Of a DNA stretch of 6,735 nucleotides, positions 1 through 5,758 are shown one piece after another. The stretch is from an uncultured Clostridium sp. (GTDB lineage: Bacteria > Bacillota_A > Clostridia > Lachnospirales > Lachnospiraceae), in contig USQV01000055.1 in assembly GCA_900556965.1 (NCBI GenBank), forward strand, positions 1 through 6,735. The letters are read 5' to 3'. Below the pieces are notes generated by a model. The model ran no database searches. It saw nothing but the letters and a program-made list of their open reading frames with translations, and was not told where the DNA came from. Both the position numbers and the translations under genes were made by a program. Numbering within the stretch: the first letter of the stretch is position 1; every line of letters begins with the position of its first letter.

Positions 1-712
1 CCTGCGGGATGAGACGCCCGATGTTGATGGAGTTCGCGGAGGACAGCTGAAGTCCTTTTTCCTCCAGCTCCTTTGCAAATTCCTTATCTTCAAATATTTT
101 CTTTACTCCCGACTGGGCATCATCAAAGTTTCCGTCGATACCTACGACCGTGGTATTGCCGCCCTTTTGCGTAAGCATCTGCAGCTCCTGCACACGGCTG
201 ACCCCGTTTTTCGGATAAAAGACGATGATCCGTGTGCCCGGAACATCCGCAAAGCCTGCCATTGCCGCCTTTCCGGTATCCCCGGACGTTGCGGTCAGGA
301 TCACGATCTCATTTTTTACATGATTCTTTTTTGCCGATACCGTCATTAAATACGGCAGGATCGACAATGCCATATCCTTAAATGCAATGGTCTTTCCATG
401 GAATAGCTCCAGAAAGCAGATCCCGTCCGCTTCTGTGATCGGAGCGATCTCCTCTGTGTCAAATTTGTCATCATAAGCATGGGAAATACAGTATTTTAAT
501 TCTTCCTCGGTAAAGTCTGTAAGGAACTGCTTCATCACCGCATACGCCGTTTCCTGATATGTCATATCCGCCAGCTCATCTATTGAATTATCTAACGCCG
601 GGATCTGATCCGGCATAAACAGTCCCCCGTCCTTTGCCAATCCTCTAAGAATTGCCTGAGAGGCCGTAACCCCCGACTCTCCTCCGCGTGTACTTCCGTA
701 TAATACCTTCAT
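1..712 (-). CDS. thrC: Threonine synthase, N-terminal part (runs off the left edge)
   Basis: A PLP-dependent enzyme that converts O-phospho-L-homoserine to L-threonine and phosphate in the cytosol, the last step of threonine synthesis. About 237 N-terminal residues are visible of the roughly 490-500 usual for the family; the rest lies beyond position 1. The protein starts MKVLYGSTRGGESGVTASQA, typical of threonine synthase. The motif HGKTIAFKDMAL contains the expected PLP Schiff-base lysine, K112 (codon 377-379). TATSGDTGKAA at about residues 140-150 is the family's PLP phosphate-binding loop, and the visible part ends near SANSINIGRLIP, also typical. The ATG at 712 has an AAGGGAG ribosome binding site 8 nt upstream. 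The gene diverges from feoAB and has its own promoter, so no functional link to iron uptake is implied. Nothing looks broken in the visible half. Confidence 0.95.
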   Translation of the reverse strand, partial: MKVLYGSTRGGESGVTASQAILRGLAKDGGLFMPDQIPALDNSIDELADMTYQETAYAVMKQFLTDFTEEELKYCISHAYDDKFDTEEIAPITEADGICFLELFHGKTIAFKDMALSILPYLMTVSAKKNHVKNEIVILTATSGDTGKAAMAGFADVPGTRIIVFYPKNGVSRVQELQMLTQKGGNTTVVGIDGNFDDAQSGVKKIFEDKEFAKELEEKGLQLSSANSINIGRLIPQ

Positions 713-720
713 GCTGTCAT

Positions 721-727
721 CTCCCTT
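721..727 (-). promoter_or_regulatory. Ribosome binding site of thrC
   Basis: Read on the minus strand this is AAGGGAG, 8 nt before the ATG at 712. It fixes the thrC start. A second ATG at 720 lies between them but reaches a stop after three codons in another frame. Confidence 0.75.
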
Positions 728-808
728 CGATCCTGTTAACGGAATTTTGTCTCAGTTTTGCAGTAAGCGGCCGCGCTATCTCCCGGCCATGCCAAACTTT
801 TTTCCAGC

Positions 809-837
809 ATTGTAGCACACTTCGCTGTCTGCGACAA
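809..837 (-). promoter_or_regulatory. Sigma-A type promoter for thrC
   Basis: On the minus strand a -35 hexamer TTGTCG (832-837) and a -10 hexamer TACAAT (809-814) are separated by exactly 17 nt. Each matches consensus in four or five of six positions. Transcription would start near 802, giving a leader of about 90 nt before the thrC ATG. The leader contains a GCGGCCGC palindrome (767-774) but no recognisable T-box or attenuator. Confidence 0.7.
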
Positions 838-893
838 TCTTTTTCTTTATTTCGCCCAAAATGTCACCTTTTCCCCGTCCCACTCATATCTCA

Positions 894-899
894 TATATA
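894..899 (+). promoter_or_regulatory. Possible -10 element for feoAB
   Basis: TATATA followed by AG, about 25-30 nt before the preferred feoA start. The -35 region (around 869-876) is pyrimidine-rich and does not match TTGACA. If used, transcription would begin near 905, which would rule out the upstream ATG at 861 as the feoA start. Weak call, based on AT-rich composition and position. Confidence 0.25.
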
Positions 900-923
900 A
901 GCAACCTGCGAGTGAGTGATCTC

Positions 924-1172
924 ATGGTATTTCCATTAAGTAATACATTGCCCGGAGAAACCGTTTCCGTTGTATGTCTGGCCAACGAGGGGCTTATGGC
1001 TGCGCGGCTCTTTGATCTGGGTTTTGTTCCAAGATCTGTTATTTCCTGTGTTCTTAAGAAGAAAAATATTGCGGCTTATCTGGTTCGGAGCTCGGTGATC
1101 GCGATCCGGGAGGAAGACAGCCGCCTGATCATGGTAAAAAAGGCGGATGATGACCGGGAGGTGGTAAGATGA
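924..1172 (+). CDS. feoA: FeoA, small SH3-like partner of the ferrous iron transporter
   Basis: A small cytosolic SH3-fold protein of 82 residues, close to the usual 75-85, that works with FeoB in Fe(II) uptake. Family features are visible: a leading hydrophobic strand followed by PGET, the central ARLFDLGFVPRS (family pattern RLxDLGFxPG), and the closing YLVRSSVIAIREEDSRLIMV (family pattern YxVRGxxIALRxxDAxxIxV). The frame is open from an ATG at 861, but those 21 extra residues do not resemble the family and have no ribosome binding site. I prefer the ATG at 924; a GTG at 912 is also possible, and none of the three has a strong Shine-Dalgarno. The gene overlaps feoB by 4 nt (ATGA), implying translational coupling. 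The glycine normally following the proline in LGFxPG is replaced by arginine. Confidence 0.88.
   Translation: MVFPLSNTLPGETVSVVCLANEGLMAARLFDLGFVPRSVISCVLKKKNIAAYLVRSSVIAIREEDSRLIMVKKADDDREVVR
1156..1164 (+). promoter_or_regulatory. Ribosome binding site of feoB
   Basis: GGGAGGTGG inside the end of feoA; the GGAGG core ends 7 nt before the feoB ATG at 1169. It is much stronger than anything upstream of feoA, so feoB can initiate on its own as well as by coupling through the ATGA overlap. Confidence 0.8.
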
Positions 1173-3250
1173 GTAGTGTAGGTAGATGGTGTGGGGCCGA
1201 CAGCACAGTGCGGCGTGTTGCACTTGTCGGGAACCCGAATGTGGGAAAGAGCACAGTCTTTAACACGCTGACCGGCTTAAGACAGCATACAGGGAACTGG
1301 GCGGGCGTCACTGTTTCCTGTGCCTTTGGCAGCTTTTCCGTTTCGCCCGAAAAGGATTCCTCTGCCCTTAACTTTTCCGTTGTGGATCTTCCGGGAATCT
1401 ATTCCTTTGATGTCCGCTCCGAGGAGGAGGCCGCCACAAAACGCTTTGTTGAAAACGAAATGTATGACTTTCTCCTTCTGATCTGCGATTCCACCTGTCC
1501 GGAACGCGGTCTTTGTCTTCTCCGACAGGTCACTGACATTGTAAAGGATCGGAAGACGGAGGAGCTTCCTCAGTTTATTCTCTGTATGAATCTATGGGAT
1601 GAAGCCGCCAGAAAAGGCATACAGATCGATCTAGCGCTTATGGAACAGGAGCTTGGCATTCCTGTCATTCCCTGCTGCGGAAGAACAAAAAAGGGCGTGC
1701 AAAAGCTCCGGGAGGCGCTAGCAAAGCTGTGTGCGGAGGATAACTGTGGCAATTGCTCTGTGTCTGGTAACGCTGACTGCTGTGGTAATTGCTCTGTGGC
1801 AGATAACGCAGGCTGCTCCGGCGATTGCTCTATGACCGGTAATGAGGACTGCTCCGTTGACCAGTGCGGTGCGGTCTATCACTGCTGTTCCTGTTCCCGG
1901 CTTCCCTCTGGCTTTTCCCCTGCCGAGCTGTCCGGACGTTCTGTCACCTATACCCGGAAGGATCATCGAAAAAGAGAGGAACGCCTTGACCGGCTCCTTA
2001 CCGGCCCCTTTACCGGAATGCTTCTTATGTGCCTGATGCTGACGGGGATCTTCTGGCTTACCATCGTCGGTGCAAATTACCCCTCCGAGCTTTTGTGGAG
2101 CGTGTTCTTTTCTATCGAAAAGCAGCTGTCGGACGGCTTGGCTTCTCTTGGAGCTGCACCATGGTTTATAAACATGTCCATATTTGGAGTATATCGGGCC
2201 GTCGCATGGATCGTGTCGGTCATGCTGCCGCCTATGGCTATCTTTTTTCCGCTTTTTACGCTGTTGGAGGATCTTGGATATCTGCCCCGGGCTGCCTTTA
2301 ATATGGATGGGGCTTTTCAGCGATGTCATGCCTGCGGAAAGCAATGTCTGACCATGGCGATGGGACTTGGCTGTAACGCCGCCGGTGTAACCGGCTGCCG
2401 GATCATCGACTCTCCCAGAGAACGCTTGATCGCGATCCTTACAAACAGTCTTGTGCCCTGCAACGGACGGTTTCCGCTGCTGCTGACCATGATCTCGCTG
2501 ATGGTCGGCACTTCTGCGATCGGGGCCGCCACTACGGTTGAGCCTACTGCGATCGAAGCCGCCACGATCGAATCCGCTGCGATCGAGGCTTCGGTGTTCT
2601 TTTCCTCCGCTCTGCGGGCACTTTTGCTGACCGGTTTTCTTCTGCTGGGTGTTTTTATGACCTTTGCCGCCTCATGGCTGCTGTCACACACTCTGTTAAA
2701 GGGCGTTCCTTCGTCTTTTACTCTCGAGCTTCCGCCCTACCGCCGTCCCCAGCTCGGCCGGATCATCGTCCGTTCTGTGTTTGACCGAACGCTTTTTGTT
2801 TTATTTCGGGCCGTTTCCGTTGCAGCTCCTGCCGGTCTCCTTATCTGGCTGCTGGCAAATATCTCTATCAACGATGTCAGCCTCTTACTCATTATCTCCG
2901 ACTTTCTGGAGCCCTTTGGCAGATTTATCGGTCTGGATGGTGTAATACTGATGGCCTTTATCCTTGCATTTCCTGCGAATGAGATCGTGCTGCCGATCAT
3001 TCTCATGGCATACCTGCAGAATACTGCCCTGGTTCCCATGGACGATATGTCGGGATTGTCTTCGCTTCTTGCCGCCCATGGCTGGACTTTACGGACAGTT
3101 ATCTGCATGTCAGTCTTTACGCTCTTTCACTGGCCCTGCTCTACCACATGCCTTACGATAAGAAAGGAAACCGGAAGCCTGAAATGGACAGTGGCTGCAT
3201 TTTTACTTCCCACCGCTGTCGGTGTGCTCCTTTGCTCCATCATCAGTTAA
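1169..3250 (+). CDS. feoB: FeoB, ferrous iron transporter with GTPase domain and two repeat insertions
   Basis: Inner-membrane Fe(II) importer of 693 residues. The N-terminal G domain has G1 GNPNVGKS (21-28), a switch I region NWAGVTV (43-49) with the G2 threonine, G3 DLPG (73-76) and G4 NLWD (141-144). The G5 region is about 168-176. A cysteine-rich stretch (188-242) follows where FeoB normally has a helical regulatory domain. The membrane part starts near 283 and contains the conserved LPPMAIFFPLFTLLEDLGYLPR segment (353-374), GCNAAGVTGCRII (401-413) with two cysteines, and VPCNGRFP (429-436). A second low-complexity insert lies at about 450-475. The C-terminus (RKETGSLKWT, then a hydrophobic helix) is intact and the frame is unbroken. 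The gene follows feoA in an operon. Its last 48 nt overlap the convergent flavodoxin-type gene, and no terminator hairpin is seen after the stop. Confidence 0.95.
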   Translation: MSSVGRWCGADSTVRRVALVGNPNVGKSTVFNTLTGLRQHTGNWAGVTVSCAFGSFSVSPEKDSSALNFSVVDLPGIYSFDVRSEEEAATKRFVENEMYDFLLLICDSTCPERGLCLLRQVTDIVKDRKTEELPQFILCMNLWDEAARKGIQIDLALMEQELGIPVIPCCGRTKKGVQKLREALAKLCAEDNCGNCSVSGNADCCGNCSVADNAGCSGDCSMTGNEDCSVDQCGAVYHCCSCSRLPSGFSPAELSGRSVTYTRKDHRKREERLDRLLTGPFTGMLLMCLMLTGIFWLTIVGANYPSELLWSVFFSIEKQLSDGLASLGAAPWFINMSIFGVYRAVAWIVSVMLPPMAIFFPLFTLLEDLGYLPRAAFNMDGAFQRCHACGKQCLTMAMGLGCNAAGVTGCRIIDSPRERLIAILTNSLVPCNGRFPLLLTMISLMVGTSAIGAATTVEPTAIEAATIESAAIEASVFFSSALRALLLTGFLLLGVFMTFAASWLLSHTLLKGVPSSFTLELPPYRRPQLGRIIVRSVFDRTLFVLFRAVSVAAPAGLLIWLLANISINDVSLLLIISDFLEPFGRFIGLDGVILMAFILAFPANEIVLPIILMAYLQNTALVPMDDMSGLSSLLAAHGWTLRTVICMSVFTLFHWPCSTTCLTIRKETGSLKWTVAAFLLPTAVGVLLCSIIS
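1739..1870 (+). repeat. Cysteine-rich 36-bp (12-residue) tandem repeat inside feoB
   Basis: Three full units and a partial fourth: D191-A202 (1739-1774), D203-A214 (1775-1810), G215-E226 (1811-1846), then a shorter piece starting DCSVDQC. The shared pattern is roughly (D/G)xCxGxCSxxxNx. Units 1 and 2 match at 28 of 36 bases by hand alignment; unit 3 is more diverged. With its flanks the stretch 188-242 contains 13 cysteines, including pairs CxxC and CC. It sits between the GTPase and membrane domains, on the cytosolic side, where typical FeoB proteins have a cysteine-poor helical domain. Confidence 0.85.
2516..2593 (+). repeat. 15-bp (5-residue) AIEAA-type repeat inside feoB
   Basis: Three clear consecutive 15-bp units at 2549-2593 encode AIEAA, TIESA and AIEAS, each with the core (G/A)CGATCGA. 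An earlier related copy, AIGAA (2516-2530), and a degenerate TVEPT precede them. The block occupies residues about 450-475, after the VPCNGRFP motif and before the next hydrophobic helix. From family memory, FeoB proteins are short at this loop, so this looks like an in-frame expansion. Confidence 0.75.
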
Positions 3251-4354
3251 AAAAACGGTATTTATCAATGTTTTTCGTATGGATCGGCTGAATGCATCGA
3301 TCCGTTCCTCAATCCCCGGGGAATGCATGGCGGAGCCGGGAGAGTTTGCCGTTTCCAGCATGCAGAATTGTCCCGGAAGATAGAAGGTCTTATTCATATT
3401 TAAGGCAGTGACCAGCTGCCCGGCTAACAGGTCGCTGCCGGAATATCCGGAAACAACGATCCCGAACAGGGCCTTATCATAAAATCGCACAGTCCGAAAG
3501 AGTGCGGTAAGGCGGTTTATAAATGCAGTCATATTGGCGGAGAGTGCATCATTGTAATTCGGACACAGCAACAGGATTCCGTCCGCCCATTTTACTGCCG
3601 GGTAGACCGATTCCACTATGGTTCCTCCGTAAAAGCATTGTCCGCGCTCTCCAAAATGCAGGCACATCCGGTAGGGACACCCGGAGCAGTCCTCCAGTGT
3701 CCCGTTCCTCAGATTGATCTCTTTGATCTCGATCCCTTCCAGCTTTTTCTTTAATGCCCCCCAGATCGCCAAGGTGTTAGAGGTCTTGTGGTTCGATGCA
3801 TGAAGCACAAGAAGGTGCGGATGTGTTTTTCCTTCCCATGAGAAATGAAGCACCTGCTCTGCCAGGATACATGCACTTTTTATATAAGCGCCGATACGGT
3901 CTGTATTCATGTTTGCCGCCTGAATAATAAAATTGTCAAGAGATGCCGTTCCCTCTACTAGCGGCCGACCGACAAAGGCACACCCGGCCTGATTGGCTGC
4001 GACTGCCAGCTCTCTGGCCACCGCCTTTGTATACAATTCGCTGTCCGCATCAATGATCATCCCCGCCACGGAATCCTTCAGCACCTTTTTCCCGCATCGA
4101 AGCCATGAAAGAACCTCATAATACCCACGATTTACTCCGTTTTTCCCCAGCGGGACGACAAAAAGAAGTCGTTTTCCACAAAAGCGTTCCGTTCCCTGTT
4201 CCTTATCCGGATCATCCCATAAAAGCTCCATGTCCTCCAGCTGTTCTGCAGAAATTCCTTTAACGGCTTCGGACAAAACCATATCAAGCCGCTCCCGCTC
4301 CTTGTTTTTCCCCTGCTTCTGTGGATAGATAATATATAATTTATTCTCTCTCAT
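3203..4354 (-). CDS. Two-part flavodoxin-fold NAD(P)H/FMN oxidoreductase-like protein
   Basis: Cytosolic protein of 383 residues. The C-terminal half (181-340) is a recognisable FMN-reductase/WrbA-like flavodoxin domain: strand HLLVLHAS, then phosphate-loop-like SNHKTSNT (187-194, family GSPRxxSNT), then ADGILLLCPNYNDALSANMTAFINRL (257-282), matching the family's 'sPvYyg..sa.mKaFiDR'. Between them lies C223-x2-C226-x4-C231-x8-C240, resembling the cysteine cluster of iron-sulfur flavoproteins with different spacing. The N-terminal half (about 60-150) looks like a second, degenerate flavodoxin-type fold without a phosphate loop. The frame is open back to a TTG at 4360, but the ATG at 4354 has GGAAGGA (4364-4370) 9 nt upstream. 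It follows the dehydrogenase-like gene by 81 nt. Its last 15 residues are antisense to the feoB 3' end. Substrate unknown. Confidence 0.8.
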   Translation of the reverse strand: MRENKLYIIYPQKQGKNKERERLDMVLSEAVKGISAEQLEDMELLWDDPDKEQGTERFCGKRLLFVVPLGKNGVNRGYYEVLSWLRCGKKVLKDSVAGMIIDADSELYTKAVARELAVAANQAGCAFVGRPLVEGTASLDNFIIQAANMNTDRIGAYIKSACILAEQVLHFSWEGKTHPHLLVLHASNHKTSNTLAIWGALKKKLEGIEIKEINLRNGTLEDCSGCPYRMCLHFGERGQCFYGGTIVESVYPAVKWADGILLLCPNYNDALSANMTAFINRLTALFRTVRFYDKALFGIVVSGYSGSDLLAGQLVTALNMNKTFYLPGQFCMLETANSPGSAMHSPGIEERIDAFSRSIRKTLINTVFLTDDGAKEHTDSGGK

Positions 4355-4436
4355 CAGCAATCATCCTTCCGTCAGTCAATACACTTCGGTTCCCCCAATG
4401 CCGCTGATAGCTTCTGCACTCCCACAATCCGGGCAT
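4341..4436 (-). CDS. Possible 31-residue ORF coupled to the dehydrogenase-like gene
   Basis: The ATG at 4436 overlaps the stop of the upstream dehydrogenase-like gene as TGATG, with AGGA about 5 nt before it. The frame runs 31 codons (MPGLWECRSYQ...IADERE) and ends inside the start of the flavodoxin-type gene, overlapping its ATG by 14 nt. It fills the only gap between the two genes. No domain or homology is recognised, and composition alone does not show that it is coding. It may simply be a chance frame, or it may help carry ribosomes across the gap. Confidence 0.2.
   Translation of the reverse strand: MPGLWECRSYQRHWGNRSVLTDGRMIADERE
4364..4370 (-). promoter_or_regulatory. Ribosome binding site deciding the flavodoxin-type gene start
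   Basis: GGAAGGA on the minus strand. It is 9 nt from the ATG at 4354 but only 3 nt from the in-frame TTG at 4360, so the ATG is preferred. Confidence 0.65.
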
Positions 4437-5728
4437 CATTGTCCTATCGCCTTCAGGTTATCCGCTGCCATCACGATCCGCTCAAACAACGCATCCGGAA
4501 GGGGCAGTATTTCTGTCTCCAGTCCATGCTCTGTAAACCGGTTCTTCGCTCCCATATAGATTCCGCCGAGAAACACAGAGCCGCAATGCCACTGTCCCCT
4601 AAGGGCTAAAAGGATCGAAAGTGCTCCGGATGAGAAGGCCGGGGCCACAAAGGGCTTATATCCGATGGCGCGCATCTTTAAATTCGCTGTGACCGTAAGC
4701 TCGGTAAGCTCTCTTGACAGCGCGTCATTATAATTTTCAATGGAGTCTGCAATAACCAGATCCTGTCCGTGGGGCCCAAATGAACGGCCTTCCGTCAAAA
4801 ACTGCTTAAACCGGTCATCTCTTTTCGCGTAGTAAGCCGCCCGGGCATTCATGACGCCCAGTCCAAAGCCCTGTATCTGCTCCGGAAGGAGGCCCATGTA
4901 ATCGAGCTGACCGGATTCGTTTCGGTTGCTCTCGAGGAAGGCCGTTTTTGCCAGCGGATCCACCGGATCGGAGACGACGCAGAACAGCCCATTAAACTGC
5001 TTTTCGCGTGCAAGTCTTGCATAATGTCCGATGATCTTGGAATTATTTTCAAACTGATACATGCGGACATCCTTTACACCGGAGCCCACCGGCGGGATCC
5101 CCTTCGAGGCAACAAATACAAATACATCACAGTCAAACAGGTTTTCCGGAGTAACGACCTCAACCTCCGGAAGTGCATCATACTCCCACGGATAAGCAAT
5201 CTGGTTTTCCTCAAACTCCCATCGGGCGGTCACCTGCTCGGAGATATCGCATATACCGATCTTGGATATCACATCTCCCCCCAGCAGATGAAGCCCGGTA
5301 AGGAGCATACTGCCCACGTCACCGATCGCCAGCACATGGACGCGCTTTTTTCCTTTCTTTTCTTCCCGGCATAAGATTTCTTCAAAGCGGGGATGAGAGG
5401 CGTTTACCGCCCGCACTTTTCCGGCGGCAATAAGGGCCTCGAGCCAAGACGGCAGCTCCGCTTCCCGGGTCTTACCGTTGACAGCCGTATCCGTAAAGTC
5501 TCCCGCACGGTTTCCCTCGAGCCAGTTTTTATTCAGCCATCCGACATTTTCTTTCTTCACATACAGTAAGCTCTTATCATTCACGCAGAAGGACGCACGG
5601 CAGCTTCCCGGTTCCCGCTTAAACAGCCAGTTGATCGCATCGGCATGCGTCGGCTCCTCGATTTTTTTATAGGGCAGGTCTTCCATGGAAAAGCAGAGCT
5701 TTCCTTGGATCTCATAATAGGTCAACAT
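4436..5728 (-). CDS. Divergent lactate/malate dehydrogenase-like protein
   Basis: Cytosolic protein of 430 residues, about 110 longer than ordinary lactate dehydrogenases. The extra part is an N-terminal region (1-125) of unknown fold. The Rossmann-like half begins with VHVLAIGDVGSMLLTGLHLLGG (about 130-150) and IGICDIS (157-163), whose aspartate fits the NAD ribose-binding position. Next come FVFVASKGIPP (loop like LDH AGxxRKPG), CVVSDPVDPL (about 250-259, like NPVD), GLGVMNARAAYY (R296, like the substrate arginine) and SFGPHGQDL (H320, like the catalytic histidine loop). The glycine loop is shorter than GxGxxG and the usual aspartate partner of the histidine is not in its place. Two ATGs lie near the start; GGAGG (5737-5741) is 2 nt from the first (5734) and 8 nt from the second (5728), favouring 5728. 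The gap to the upstream gene is 30 nt, suggesting one operon. Reaction unknown. Confidence 0.8.
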   Translation of the reverse strand: MLTYYEIQGKLCFSMEDLPYKKIEEPTHADAINWLFKREPGSCRASFCVNDKSLLYVKKENVGWLNKNWLEGNRAGDFTDTAVNGKTREAELPSWLEALIAAGKVRAVNASHPRFEEILCREEKKGKKRVHVLAIGDVGSMLLTGLHLLGGDVISKIGICDISEQVTARWEFEENQIAYPWEYDALPEVEVVTPENLFDCDVFVFVASKGIPPVGSGVKDVRMYQFENNSKIIGHYARLAREKQFNGLFCVVSDPVDPLAKTAFLESNRNESGQLDYMGLLPEQIQGFGLGVMNARAAYYAKRDDRFKQFLTEGRSFGPHGQDLVIADSIENYNDALSRELTELTVTANLKMRAIGYKPFVAPAFSSGALSILLALRGQWHCGSVFLGGIYMGAKNRFTEHGLETEILPLPDALFERIVMAADNLKAIGQ

Positions 5729-5736
5729 ACGCATTT

Positions 5737-5741
5737 CCTCC
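5737..5741 (-). promoter_or_regulatory. Ribosome binding site deciding the dehydrogenase-like start
   Basis: GGAGG on the minus strand. Its 8-nt distance to the ATG at 5728 is standard, while the ATG at 5734 lies only 2 nt away. The protein therefore probably begins MLTYYEIQ and not MRMLTYYEIQ. Confidence 0.7.
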
Positions 5742-5758
5742 GAATCTCTCTTGTTGTG

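Larger units (their letters stand above)
713..923. other. Divergent intergenic region between thrC and feoA
   Basis: About 210 bp with no convincing gene. It holds the thrC ribosome binding site and promoter on the minus strand. For the plus strand the best -10 candidate is TATATA at 894-899, but no good -35 lies at the right distance. I could not see a clear 19-bp Fur-type palindrome. A weak interrupted inverted repeat, CACTCA (881-886) with TGAGTG (913-918), brackets the candidate -10. It could be an operator but is short and may be chance. Confidence 0.5.

Noticed and set aside
767..774. GCGGCCGC palindrome in the thrC leader
   Set aside because: An 8-bp palindrome alone is not evidence of an operator; no second half-site or extended symmetry is present.
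1718..2344. A 208-codon open frame on the minus strand opposite feoB
   Set aside because: It is a shadow of feoB. Its apparent repeats (HRAI...) are the antisense of the cysteine-rich repeat, and it has no convincing start site or family features.
3281..3303. Perfect GGATCG/CGATCC inverted repeat with an 11-nt loop just after feoB
   Set aside because: The stem is only 6 bp, is not followed by a T-run and lies inside the coding sequence of the flavodoxin-type gene, so it is not a convincing terminator.
4369..4396. TTGACT on the minus strand as a possible -35 for an internal promoter before the flavodoxin-type gene
   Set aside because: No acceptable -10 lies 16-18 nt downstream (TGATGA or GATGAG only), so the promoter is not supported.
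4424..4442. ACAAT/ATTGT inverted repeat over the dehydrogenase-like stop codon
   Set aside because: A 5-bp AT-rich stem with a 9-nt loop and no T-run is too weak to call a terminator or processing site.
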